The notes beneath the pieces were generated by a model. It did no database searches, was not told where the DNA came from, and worked only from the letters and a program-made list of their open reading frames with translations. Source: JANJTB01 sp032027125 (GTDB lineage Bacteria > Bacteroidota > Ignavibacteria > Kapaibacteriales > UBA2268). Taken from it: DNA of 64,000 bases. Both the position numbers and the translations under genes were made by a program. The stretch spans positions 2,907,900-2,971,899 of the forward strand of contig JAVSMQ010000001.1 of the NCBI GenBank assembly GCA_032027125.1, written 5' to 3'. Of this stretch, positions 1 through 7,910 are shown in pieces (position 1 is the first letter of the stretch; each line of letters opens with the position of its first letter).

Positions 1-1193
1 GCTTCAACATAATGTCCTGTTCCGACAGCATTTTCGGCTGTTGTACCCACCCAGGAATATAATCTGAGGAATAACGAAAATTCGTCGGGACCGGTGACAA
101 CAGAAGCCCATGTTGTAAATGGATAAACATATTTATTAAATTCAGGATTATGTCCCCATAATGCAAGATAATCATCAATTACAGCATCAGGCATTCTTGA
201 AAATTGAGACCAGTTTTTACCATTATCAACTGATTTTGAAAATGCACCAATTCTTTTATCCTGATTATCAGCAAACATATTGAATACAAATGCATAAATG
301 TCGCCGTTTTTATCTGCACCCATTCTCAAAGGAGCATTAGGTGTGCTGTTTAATCCCTCCGGTGTACGGAATTGATTTACACCCCATTCTGCCGGTACTT
401 TTGATTGCGGATCCAGTGTACCGCCTGTAAAATCAATATAGCTCAAACCATAATAACCATATTGATATCCTTCCAAAGGTGAAAGCATCGAATATACATA
501 AAAGAAGTCACCTTTCGGGCTTGATACCGAAAAACTCTGTTTATTATTCCACATCCATTGCTGCACACCGCCTACATTATTCTGTACGGGGGCTTTTTCA
601 GGGAATGACTCAACATTTGCCCACCCTGTTCCGTTGTAAAAAAGATACTTATTGCCTTCGGGCCAATATAGTGTATCATTTGGTGTAGGTTTCGGAACAT
701 AAGGAGTAATTGTTATGACGTATTTGAATTTCGACGGGTCGGTTTCATTGTTTGGATTCAGTACTGCAATTGACGGAAAAAAGCACATTCTTTTTTCCTC
801 AAAGAAAACCTGCTGTTTTGTCCAGTTCTGTCCGCCGTCATTTGAGAAATGCAGAAACACATAGCCGTTTGCCCAACCGCCGACTGATTCTCTGTCGGTA
901 GTTACATAAATCAAAGTATTTGATTTCGGTTCATACGTAAAAGGAGTCACGTCTGCCCAAAGCGATGAGAAAAAGAATTCAACGGAATCCTGAAGGAGTT
1001 TAAAAGCCATCTGCGGTTCGGGGTAATCCCCAATCTTTACCTTGATTACATCGGAAGGACTGATTCCGAAGTTTCCTAAATCAAGGTAATGATCTGGTTG
1101 ATGAGGGCTTAAAAAAGTTTTGTCAATAGGTCTTGCAAATATACTTAACGGAAGTAAAATCGCAAAAACAAAAAGCAAGTAGAAGTTCTTCAT
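1..1193 (-). CDS. Exported Asp-box (BNR/sialidase-like) protein, 3' end missing
   Basis: The frame reads without a stop from an ATG at 1193 to the window edge (about 397 codons), so the C-terminus is lost. A GGAGAA ribosome binding site lies about six bases upstream. The N-terminus is a Sec-type signal peptide (MKNFYLLFVFAILLPLSIFA). Two Asp-box-like motifs, SNDGGQNW and SVDNGKNW, indicate a sialidase/BNR-type beta-propeller, a fold common in secreted Bacteroidota proteins. The substrate cannot be inferred, and many such proteins are not sialidases. A T9SS sorting tail would be expected in the missing part, but that is inference. Confidence 0.8.
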   Translation of the reverse strand, partial: MKNFYLLFVFAILLPLSIFARPIDKTFLSPHQPDHYLDLGNFGISPSDVIKVKIGDYPEPQMAFKLLQDSVEFFFSSLWADVTPFTYEPKSNTLIYVTTDRESVGGWANGYVFLHFSNDGGQNWTKQQVFFEEKRMCFFPSIAVLNPNNETDPSKFKYVITITPYVPKPTPNDTLYWPEGNKYLFYNGTGWANVESFPEKAPVQNNVGGVQQWMWNNKQSFSVSSPKGDFFYVYSMLSPLEGYQYGYYGLSYIDFTGGTLDPQSKVPAEWGVNQFRTPEGLNSTPNAPLRMGADKNGDIYAFVFNMFADNQDKRIGAFSKSVDNGKNWSQFSRMPDAVIDDYLALWGHNPEFNKYVYPFTTWASVVTGPDEFSLFLRLYSWVGTTAENAVGTGHYVE

Positions 1194-1448
1194 TATTATT
1201 CTCCAATAATGTTAATAAAACAATCGTTAATTTTTATACTAATTCGACTACTTTTCTTAGGTAAACTCTACAAATCAAAAAAATCAGACAATAACCGTTA
1301 CAAAAATAATAATTCTTAATCAATGTACAAATCTAAGACACATGAAGTAAAAAAAAAGTTACAAATAAAAAAAATGATAATTGAATTTGATTCTAAACGT
1401 AAATGTAACAAGTAATTTAACAAAAAGCAAATTTTTGGAGAAAGTATT

Positions 1449-2540
1449 TTGAATTTGAATAAAGAATTTATTGCCGAACAGATTAGCAAAATAATTGATA
1501 TTGACTTAAATAAGTCATTAAATGACCTTAATGCTGTAAAAAGTATAAATCTTACAGATACTGCAGTTCAGGTTTCGGTTGAACTTATTCAACCGATACA
1601 GTGGATTTACGGAAGTATAAAGAGCAGTATCAAAACTAAATTAGATGAAATTGCACCCGACCACGTGCACGAAATATTTATTAGTGAGTCTGACACTCCT
1701 AACACCGGAAGACAGAATCTTTCAGGGGTAAAAAATATTATTGCTGTAGCTTCAGGAAAAGGCGGGGTAGGAAAATCTTCAATTGCCTCGAATATTGCCG
1801 CAGGACTTTCCTTAAGCGGTGCACAGGTAGGTATTATAGACGGTGATGTTTACGGTCCGAGTCAGCCTACAATGTATGGCGTAACCGAAGAAAGACTCCA
1901 GTCAACCACTTTACCTGACGGCACTCAGGCTGCAGTTCCTGTGGAGCAGTTCGGAATAAAAATTGCATCTATGGGATTTGTAATAAACCGTGATGAGGCG
2001 GCAATTGTCCGCGGTCCTATGCTTGCCGGTTATTTCTCGATGCTTTTCGAACAGGTTTCATGGGGTGAGCTTGACTTCCTCGTATTTGACCTTCCTCCCG
2101 GTACCGGTGATATACAGCTTACTTTAACTCAGAAAATTCCTCTTACGGGTGCAGTCATCATTACAACACCACAGGAAATTTCACTTGCCGATGTAAGACG
2201 GAGTATAACTATGTTTAACCGTGTCAAGGTAGATGTGATTGGTATAGTGGAAAATATGAGCTACTTTACACCAGAAGATATGCCTGATAAAAAATACTAC
2301 ATTTTCGGAGAAGGCGGTGGTAAGCGTATTGCTGATGAATTCGGGGTTGACCTTTTGGGGCAGGTACCGCTGAATATTGCAATGCGAGAAGGTAATGACG
2401 GCGGTATGCCGGTGGTTCTGTCAAAAGACGGCGGAAGTCAGAAGGAAATATTAAAAGATATTACATCCCGCATTGTATCGCAAATCCGCAGACTGAATTA
2501 TGCAAAAAGTCAAGTTTCACTACCGACAATTGAGTTGTAA
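1449..2540 (+). CDS. mrp: Mrp/ApbC (Nbp35-type) Fe-S cluster carrier ATPase
   Basis: Cytosolic P-loop ATPase of the MinD/Mrp family, which loads Fe-S clusters onto apo-proteins. Residues 1-85 form the DUF59/MIP18-like domain. The deviant Walker A motif GKGGVGKSS is at about 103-111, and the Mrp signature DLPPGTGDIQLTL follows. The Cys-x-x-Cys found after the VENMSYF segment in proteobacterial ApbC is replaced by TPEDMPDKKYYIFG, a form I know from Bacteroidota homologues. The start is TTG: GGAG at 1437-1440 is correctly spaced and no ATG is better placed. The NifU-domain gene begins two bases after its stop, so the two are probably co-translated. Confidence 0.95.
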   Translation: MNLNKEFIAEQISKIIDIDLNKSLNDLNAVKSINLTDTAVQVSVELIQPIQWIYGSIKSSIKTKLDEIAPDHVHEIFISESDTPNTGRQNLSGVKNIIAVASGKGGVGKSSIASNIAAGLSLSGAQVGIIDGDVYGPSQPTMYGVTEERLQSTTLPDGTQAAVPVEQFGIKIASMGFVINRDEAAIVRGPMLAGYFSMLFEQVSWGELDFLVFDLPPGTGDIQLTLTQKIPLTGAVIITTPQEISLADVRRSITMFNRVKVDVIGIVENMSYFTPEDMPDKKYYIFGEGGGKRIADEFGVDLLGQVPLNIAMREGNDGGMPVVLSKDGGSQKEILKDITSRIVSQIRRLNYAKSQVSLPTIEL

Positions 2541-2542
2541 AG

Positions 2543-2779
2543 TTGAATTCACCGATAAAATCAAGAGTTGAGAAAATATTAAAAAAACTGCGTCCCTATC
2601 TTGAAATTGATGATGGGGACGTAGAATATGTCCGTTTTGAGGAGGATACCAAAACACTGGTTGTACGCTTTCTCGGCAACTGTGCAGACTGCCCGATGGC
2701 AATGATGACCCTGCGCGGCGGTATTGAGAGATTTATACTCAAGGATATTCCAGAAGTTCGACGCGTTGAGAAAATTTAA
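2543..2779 (+). CDS. NifU-like C-terminal domain Fe-S scaffold
   Basis: This 78-residue protein consists only of the NifU C-terminal (Nfu) domain. The conserved Cys47-x-x-Cys50 sits in GNCADCPMAMMTLRGGIE, where two subunits usually bridge one [4Fe-4S] cluster. Translation starts at a TTG two bases after the mrp stop codon, which indicates coupling. Scaffold and carrier ATPase in one operon support a general Fe-S assembly role in the cytosol. Length and motifs are normal for stand-alone Nfu proteins. Confidence 0.93.
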   Translation: MNSPIKSRVEKILKKLRPYLEIDDGDVEYVRFEEDTKTLVVRFLGNCADCPMAMMTLRGGIERFILKDIPEVRRVEKI

Positions 2780-2848
2780 TTATTTTTACAATATCAATAA
2801 AATAGTTTTGCAGATATAAAAAAAAGTGTTACTTTTGAATTCTCTAAA

Positions 2849-2923
2849 GGGGGTGTAGCTCAGTTGGTCTAGAGCATCTGCCTTACAAGCAGAGGGTCGG
2901 GGGTTCGACTCCCTCCGCCCCCA
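2849..2923 (+). tRNA. tRNA-Val (anticodon UAC)
   Basis: The 75-nt sequence folds into a full cloverleaf. The acceptor stem GGGGGTG pairs with CGCCCCC with one G-U pair, and the D arm uses GCTC/GAGC. The anticodon stem TCTGC/GCAGA closes the loop CTTACAA, giving anticodon TAC. The T arm GGGGG-TTCGACT-CCCTC is canonical and the discriminator is A2923. The CCA end is not encoded (CGG follows). Confidence 0.97.
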
Positions 2924-2937
2924 CGGAATGAAAATCT

Positions 2938-2970
2938 AAGTCCTTGTAATTGAATAAGTTGCAAGGACTT
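2938..2970 (+). terminator. Hairpin terminator after tRNA-Val
   Basis: AAGTCCTTGTAA (2938-2949) pairs with TTGCAAGGACTT (2959-2970) over 12 positions with one wobble and a nine-base loop. The sequence TTTATTTATT follows. The position 15 bases after the tRNA and the partial T tract fit an intrinsic terminator. Confidence 0.6.
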
Positions 2971-3020
2971 TATTTATTCATCCAACACATTTCCAACATA
3001 TTTTATTTGTTTCTTGTTTG

Positions 3021-3239
3021 TTATTCTTCTTTTGTTTCAAGATTTAAGTTAAGTGCTGCATATAAATCTTTTAAGTGCCTATGAAAAAAGGTTAGTTATC
3101 TTGGAGAAGAAATAACATCCTTTTCTAATTTGACAAAAATATTGATTTATATTCGGAAATAAAAATTATATGAGTTCTCATCCAATATTATCTGCGAATT
3201 GATAAAGGTTAATTTTACAGGCAACAACAAATGCCTGTT
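3021..3239 (-). pseudogene. Possible decayed coding remnant
   Basis: Reading the minus strand from 3239, one frame gives protein-like sequence interrupted by two in-frame TAA codons. It ends LTFFHRHLKDLYAALNLN followed by LETKEE and a TAA at 3021-3023. Composition and helix-like character resemble a protein end, but upstream the frame dissolves into stops. I do not recognise the family. It could be a chance reading of AT-rich DNA. Confidence 0.3.
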
Positions 3240-3249
3240 TAAACAGGCA
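3232..3249. repeat. Perfect 18-bp palindrome
   Basis: TGCCTGTTTAAACAGGCA is an uninterrupted perfect palindrome in a gene-free stretch. It could be a dimeric regulator site or a chance structure; no promoter or gene start is close. Confidence 0.5.
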
Positions 3250-3448
3250 CCATTCGAACTTCAATGAATTTTGCGACTCTTTTATGATTGTACAGTTTAT
3301 TTGCTATCCTCGTTCATTATAACCTTGACAATTCGATTGCAGAGGCTATCTGTTCATCCAACTATTTTTGGCAAAAATAATTGTTTATTTTATTGAATAA
3401 AGCCATCTTGTAATCTGAAGCGGTTTATCATCTCATTGATAAGAACTA

Positions 3449-3625
3449 TCAAAGTTTTACCAACTGCTGAAGATACTTTTCCTGAAACTTGTATGTTTTA
3501 GAATCCGGGTCTTGATTATCTTGGTCAAAGACTGGTAAACCTTGTGTTTTGGCTATTGCTTCAAATAATAACTCGACAGCAAGGCTATCTTCATCATCGA
3601 AATCCACATTTATTTTCTTTCTCAT
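3449..3625 (-). CDS. Small acidic hypothetical protein
   Basis: A 58-residue acidic protein begins MRKKINVDFDDEDSLAVE. An in-frame ATG three codons upstream (3634) directly abuts the AAAGG ribosome binding site, whereas the ATG at 3625 is nine bases from it, so 3625 is preferred. There is no signal peptide, membrane segment or known motif. The gene stands alone between long non-coding stretches. It may be a real small protein of antitoxin-like size, but no partner is visible. Function unknown. Confidence 0.45.
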   Translation of the reverse strand: MRKKINVDFDDEDSLAVELLFEAIAKTQGLPVFDQDNQDPDSKTYKFQEKYLQQLVKL

Positions 3626-3634
3626 TCCAATCAT

Positions 3635-4126
3635 CCTTTATAATTATTTATTAATGTCTCAATTTACTTTCAAGTTTTAAAAGCATTTTCTTCATAAAAA
3701 CGAAACGTTCTAAGTTGTAAAAGGTAAATTATTGTTGACTTATAGAAGTAGGTCAATTTTTCGTTGAAACAGTAAGAAAGTTAATCGCACTTGTACTAAC
3801 GGTCTTCAGTCTGTTACAAGCAGATTTCTAATACCTTTGAGTAATATGTTTGGAAATAGTTTGAATGTTTTTTGGGTGTCGGACTTCAAAAAGGAAAACT
3901 CATACTACCTAAAATTATATTAACAGTTGTATGATTAATTTCATTCGGAAGTAAATATTTTATATTACGATAGCTATTATTTTTAGTTTACAATGTCTTT
4001 ATATTGCTTCAAAAGTGAGCCGATTGATGGATTCAAATTTTAAGATGTACTTCTTCTTATGAAATTCTTCGGATGGAAAAATAAGGTTAGACAATAATTA
4101 TAATAAAAAAAACATATTTACGTTTC
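3635..4126. other. Gene-free AT-rich stretch
   Basis: No convincing coding frame, RNA or repeat is seen in this roughly 490-base stretch before the promoter-like element of the next gene. Confidence 0.5.
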
Positions 4127-4134
4127 TACATTTG
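4127..4134 (+). promoter_or_regulatory. Bacteroidota-type -7 element TACATTTG
   Basis: TACATTTG matches the TAnnTTTG -7 consensus of Bacteroidota housekeeping promoters and lies 20 bases before the ATG at 4154. No clear TTG -33 element is visible, so the assignment is tentative. Confidence 0.4.
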
Positions 4135-4153
4135 TTAAAATTTAAATGGTTTT

Positions 4154-4735
4154 ATGAAAGGTAAAGTTAAAAATATTATTGTTGTAGTTCTGTTGGTGAT
4201 ATTCCCAATATCAGCCATAGGTTTGAACGTTTCTGTGCATAAATGCAAACAGAAAGGTACAATTCATTTTGACTTTTTCGGTACAAGAAATAACCCCGAT
4301 AATCCGATTTGCGGCTGCAAGGCAAAAGAAACCCAAACATTACCCAAACAAAAAACACATTCTTGCTGTAATAATCCAAATATTGAAGTTGAATCCGGTG
4401 AATGCAATGAAACTAATAATACTGAAACTGAGAAAACCGGCATTCAAATCCTTAAATCTTCCTGCTGTTCTGATTCAGCTTTAGAATATTCAGTTAATTC
4501 AGCAATAATATCTTTGAATAAAATCAGGTTATTAATAGAAACACCTGTTATTTTTAATATTTTGTTTCATAAAATAAATTATGAAGCAGGATATTTCGAT
4601 AAAATGTCTGCCAAAATTTTTAAATATCCTCTTAAGAAACCGATAAGTAAAATCATATCATGCATATATTTCACTTTTGAAACAGGTGACGATTCCGTAC
4701 CACTACATTCATCTGTGCTATATCCAATAGCATAG
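4154..4735 (+). CDS. HYC_CC_PP-like metal-locus exported protein (copy 1)
   Basis: The 193-residue protein has an N-terminal membrane/signal segment (about 5-24) followed by a VSVHKCKQKG motif, then CGCKA, HSCC and SSCCSD cysteine clusters. Its paralogue at 31595 (184 residues) shares the same N-terminus and cysteine layout and ends in EEPPIHKC. This order (His/Cys, CC, then Pro-Pro) resembles the small HYC_CC_PP family found beside cation-efflux genes in Bacteroidota. Here the Pro-Pro is only VPLHSS. The role is unknown; paired cysteines in an exported protein in a copper locus suggest metal binding, which is inference. It precedes the FNR box and redox operon. Confidence 0.65.
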   Translation: MKGKVKNIIVVVLLVIFPISAIGLNVSVHKCKQKGTIHFDFFGTRNNPDNPICGCKAKETQTLPKQKTHSCCNNPNIEVESGECNETNNTETEKTGIQILKSSCCSDSALEYSVNSAIISLNKIRLLIETPVIFNILFHKINYEAGYFDKMSAKIFKYPLKKPISKIISCIYFTFETGDDSVPLHSSVLYPIA

Positions 4736-4816
4736 AAATAATCATTATTTCTTTTTATAGAAGCAGATTATAATTTTATTTCTGAAATTATATAGCATTG
4801 CTTTAATACATTATAT

Positions 4817-4830
4817 TTGATTTAAATCAA
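4817..4830 (+). promoter_or_regulatory. FNR/CRP-type operator (perfect anaerobox)
   Basis: TTGATTTAAATCAA is an exact match to the FNR consensus TTGAT-N4-ATCAA and is fully palindromic. Its centre lies about 40 bases upstream of the first ATG of the redox operon, close to class II activator geometry if the transcript starts near the start codon. It suggests control by an FNR/CRP-family regulator responding to low oxygen or nitrogen oxides. No such regulator is encoded in the window. Confidence 0.68.
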
Positions 4831-4863
4831 GTAAAATTATTAGTTTTTATTTTTTTGATAACA

Positions 4864-6162
4864 ATGAAGAATAATATGAAAAAAATAGTATTAATATTGC
4901 TGTTATGTGTAGTTTGGGTAACCTGGAATTATGATTCTGTGGATGCAATTCCGGCATTTGCAAGGAAATACCAGACATCATGTAACACTTGTCATACAGT
5001 CTATCCTCAACTCAATCCTTTTGGTGAATCTTTTAGAATTAATGGTTATCAATTTCCAAATGATGATGAGGAACAGACAAAAGAAAAACCGGTTCAATTA
5101 GGTTCAGAGGCTTACAAAAGAGTATGGCCCGATGCAGTTTGGCCCAACTTTATGCCCGGTTCATCTCCATTTTCTTTAAGGGGAAGGTCTGCCTTTAAAA
5201 TTGATTCCGATACTTCAGGAGCAACAACATCAGAATTTGGAATGCCGGCGCTTCAGTTTTACGGTGCAGGCGTTTTAGGTAAAGATATTTCAATCTGGGT
5301 TGGTGCTCATTTATTCGAGAATGGCGAAACCGGGAGTATTGACAACTTTTTTGTAAAGTTTGATAATCTTTTTACGGATTATTTGCCTGAAAAGTTTTTA
5401 TATGTAAGAGTTGGTCAATTCATACCCGAACTTGTGCCGTTTGCGACAAATCATAGAGGGCTTACCGAGTCGGCTTATGCTTTTAATACATACGACCCGT
5501 CAATGGGTACTAAGTTCGTTGCTGTGCATGGTCATGGAGCCCAGCCGTTTGGGATAGAACAATTCCAATTGGGGGTTGAAGCAAGCGGCATAGCAGCAGG
5601 GAGATTAAGATATGTTATCGGTATGATAAACGGAAACGGAATCTCTTCAGACAATAATGCCGGTAAAGATTTCTACGGGAGACTTGCTTATAAAATAGGC
5701 GGTTTAGGATTTGACGGAACCGCAGGAGATGGTTCTACTTCGGTAGATACTATCAGTAATACGGGAGAAACATCATTTACTATTGGTGGTTTTGGATATA
5801 AAGGAATCGGCACTGAATCAAATCTTAACGATTTTGATTTCTACAGAACAGGTGCTGACGTAAACCTTCAATGTGGTAATTTGAGTTTGGTCGGCGGTTA
5901 TATCATAGGCTCAAATGGTGAATTTGAAAATATGAAATATGATTTATATTTTGGAGAAGTTCAATATATGTTCTATCCATGGCTGGTTGGATTACTGCGT
6001 TATGAACAGGCGAATCCAAAAACTTTAGAATCAGCACGGCAATTTGTGGTACATTTCAGTTCCTTAATTGTGGCAAATGTCAAAGTTAAGACTGAAACGA
6101 GAATAAACCCTGACAAGATGGATAATATCAACTTGTTTATGGGTTTGGATTTTGCATTTTAA
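4864..6162 (+). CDS. Monohaem cytochrome c fused to outer-membrane beta-barrel
   Basis: After a signal peptide, the mature N-terminus reads IPAFARKYQTSCNTCHTVYP. Its single CxxCH haem motif is followed by the LNPFGESFRINGYQFP segment typical of this cytochrome family. The remaining 350 or so residues show alternating hydrophobic strands, ending MDNINLFMGLDFAF with a C-terminal Phe as in outer-membrane barrels. The ATG at 4864 is preferred over an upstream TTG at 4855; the ATG at 4876 is also possible because no ribosome binding site decides it. As the first gene after the FNR box, it could carry electrons at or across the outer membrane, but that role is inferred. Confidence 0.85.
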   Translation: MKNNMKKIVLILLLCVVWVTWNYDSVDAIPAFARKYQTSCNTCHTVYPQLNPFGESFRINGYQFPNDDEEQTKEKPVQLGSEAYKRVWPDAVWPNFMPGSSPFSLRGRSAFKIDSDTSGATTSEFGMPALQFYGAGVLGKDISIWVGAHLFENGETGSIDNFFVKFDNLFTDYLPEKFLYVRVGQFIPELVPFATNHRGLTESAYAFNTYDPSMGTKFVAVHGHGAQPFGIEQFQLGVEASGIAAGRLRYVIGMINGNGISSDNNAGKDFYGRLAYKIGGLGFDGTAGDGSTSVDTISNTGETSFTIGGFGYKGIGTESNLNDFDFYRTGADVNLQCGNLSLVGGYIIGSNGEFENMKYDLYFGEVQYMFYPWLVGLLRYEQANPKTLESARQFVVHFSSLIVANVKVKTETRINPDKMDNINLFMGLDFAF

Positions 6163-6198
6163 TAAATAATTTTTTAGAATTTTAATAAAGGAAATATC

Positions 6199-6588
6199 AT
6201 GAAAAAATCAATGATAATTATATTCGCAGTAGCAATCGCTATTCTTAGCTCTACATTCTTCATTTCTTGTGATAAAAAAACTACAGTTGCTCCCGAGCAT
6301 GGTAATACTATGGTGACAATGAATTATTCACCAAATCCGGTTGTAAATACTCCCATAGAGTTTATTTTTTCCGTGATGGAAGATAATGAAGCTAAGGATG
6401 TGACTGATGTTACCTGCGGATTAATGATGGGTTCTACAAATTTAAATCCCATGACTTTGACTAAAACAGGTACAGGAAAGTATATGGGCTCTTATACATT
6501 TGCAATGGCAGACAGTTGTAAGATTACTTTTAATTTTATGCATGACGGTGAAATGAATATGCAAGATTTCATGATTCAGGTTAAATAA
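6199..6588 (+). CDS. FixH/YtkA-like Met-rich lipoprotein
   Basis: The 129-residue exported protein has a lipobox-like signal (STFFISC, Cys near residue 25) and an Ig-like YtkA/FixH-type domain with many methionines (NTMVTMNY, GLMMGS, FNFMHDGEMNMQDFM). AAGGA precedes the ATG. Members of this domain group occur beside cytochrome oxidase assembly and copper genes. The Met/His pattern suggests periplasmic copper handling for the cupredoxins downstream. That role is inferred from composition and context. Confidence 0.72.
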   Translation: MKKSMIIIFAVAIAILSSTFFISCDKKTTVAPEHGNTMVTMNYSPNPVVNTPIEFIFSVMEDNEAKDVTDVTCGLMMGSTNLNPMTLTKTGTGKYMGSYTFAMADSCKITFNFMHDGEMNMQDFMIQVK

Positions 6589-6606
6589 ACAAGACCAAAG
6601 GGTAAA

Positions 6607-7209
6607 ATGTATAAAATAATATTATTGATATCAATATTAGCTTTAAACCTGCCAATGAGTCTCATTTCTTACGCAGGTGAGATACAGGGACATATTGATA
6701 CAGATGCTAATAAAACAAAGTATAAAGCTAATACTGTTGTTTACATCGAGAAAGCTGATGGGAATTTCAAACCACCGTCGGTTAACCCGCAGATGGATCA
6801 AAAAAATCTCGTTTTTCTACCAAGAGTACTACCAATTTTGGTTGGGACTACTGTGAATTTTTTGAATAATGATGATGTGATTCATAACGTATTTTCTCCT
6901 GATGCCTGTGTAGGTAAATTTAACCTCGGCTCATGGAAAAAAGGTGAAGTAAAAGCCCGTAAATACGATAAAGCCGGTTGTAATTCAGTTGTTCTATGTA
7001 ATGTTCATCCTGAAATGGAAGCTTATGTAGTTGTATTACAAAACCCTTATTTCGCATTAACAGATAAGGATGGGAATTTTATTATAAAAAATATCCCTGC
7101 GGGAAACTATACTCTGTGTGTATGGAACGAAAAATTAAAGTCTCCGTCTCAGGAAATCAATGTGCCTGCTAAAGGTAAAGTTGATATAGTTTTCACCTTG
7201 AAAAAATGA
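6607..7209 (+). CDS. Plastocyanin-like (MauL-type) type-1 copper protein
   Basis: The 200-residue periplasmic protein has a signal peptide (1-23). A cupredoxin domain contains the complete type-1 copper ligand set: His93 (DDVIHNVF) and Cys131, His134 and Met137 (LCNVHPEM). Residues about 150-200 (TDKDGNFIIKNIPAGNYTL) form a carboxypeptidase-regulatory-like beta-sandwich, as in methylamine-utilization/plastocyanin-like proteins. AAGGG precedes the ATG, 18 bases after the previous gene. It is a likely soluble electron carrier between the haem and CuA proteins of this operon; its partners are inferred. Confidence 0.85.
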   Translation: MYKIILLISILALNLPMSLISYAGEIQGHIDTDANKTKYKANTVVYIEKADGNFKPPSVNPQMDQKNLVFLPRVLPILVGTTVNFLNNDDVIHNVFSPDACVGKFNLGSWKKGEVKARKYDKAGCNSVVLCNVHPEMEAYVVVLQNPYFALTDKDGNFIIKNIPAGNYTLCVWNEKLKSPSQEINVPAKGKVDIVFTLKK

Positions 7210-7285
7210 TGTTCTTTAACACAGATTATTATATAAATACTAATGTTTTTATATAAATAATTGTTCGATGGAATGTTGTAGTTAA

Positions 7286-7314
7286 CCTCCTTAATCATAT
7301 TTTGGTTAAGGAGG
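7286..7314. other. Intra-operon hairpin
   Basis: CCTCCTTAA (7286-7294) pairs perfectly with TTAAGGAGG (7306-7314) across an 11-base loop in the 183-base gap between the type-1 copper gene and the CuA cupredoxin gene. No T tract follows on either strand, so it is more likely an RNA-processing or stability element than a strong terminator. Confidence 0.45.
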
Positions 7315-7392
7315 AAAACTGCTCTACGGATTTCTATATAATTTAGGACACAATTTGTGTTTAAAATAAATAAATAATATGACTGAATATAT

Positions 7393-7908
7393 ATGAAGAA
7401 TAAATTGATTTTTATACCTGTTATACTTACTATTACTGCCGGTTTTTGCGGTTGGTTAATTGGCTGGACAAATATTAAACCTATTAGCAGGAATATAACC
7501 GTTCAGGCAAGACAATATGCTTACAACCCTGAAAGAATAGATTTAAACAAAGGTGATACACTACATATAAAACTTGTTTCATTAGATGTAATTCATGGAT
7601 TTTATTTGGAAGGTTATGATACTGATGCTGAAATCTCATCTAATCAAAAAACGTTCAAAGTCAGGAAGCCATCAGATGGAAATAATTGGAAAGATACTGA
7701 AGAAATCGTACTGATTGTCAACAAAACAGGGAAATTCAGATACCGGTGTTCTCATACATGTGGTACTATGCACCCGTTTATGCAAGGAGAAATGATTGTA
7801 AAACCTAATTCGGTATTCCATGCCGGTCTTGGCGGTATAGTTGGTTTGTTAAGCGGTATGCTGATAATGTTTTATATGAAAAAACAAAACAAACCCGGGG
7901 AAAATTGA
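7393..7908 (+). CDS. Membrane-anchored CuA cupredoxin (COX2-like, orphan)
   Basis: The 171-residue protein has an N-terminal membrane segment (about 5-25), a cupredoxin domain and a second membrane segment (about 143-161). The CuA ligands are complete: His68 (DVIHGFYLEG) and Cys119-x3-Cys123-x3-His127-x2-Met130 (CSHTCGTMHPFM). This binuclear copper site is known from COX2, NosZ and qCuANor. The usual COX2 two-helix N-terminal hairpin is missing, and no COX1, NorB or NosZ gene is nearby. The polyferredoxin gene follows directly. A role in moving electrons between the membrane Fe-S protein and periplasmic carriers is inferred. Confidence 0.85.
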   Translation: MKNKLIFIPVILTITAGFCGWLIGWTNIKPISRNITVQARQYAYNPERIDLNKGDTLHIKLVSLDVIHGFYLEGYDTDAEISSNQKTFKVRKPSDGNNWKDTEEIVLIVNKTGKFRYRCSHTCGTMHPFMQGEMIVKPNSVFHAGLGGIVGLLSGMLIMFYMKKQNKPGEN

Positions 7909-7910
7909 AA

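Noticed and set aside
479..688. 69-codon plus-strand frame
   Set aside because: It is antisense to the open Asp-box protein frame that spans 1-1193 with signal peptide and motifs.
4855..4863. TTG start for the cytochrome-barrel gene
   Set aside because: No ribosome binding site supports it, and ATGs at 4864 and 4876 give normal signal peptides.
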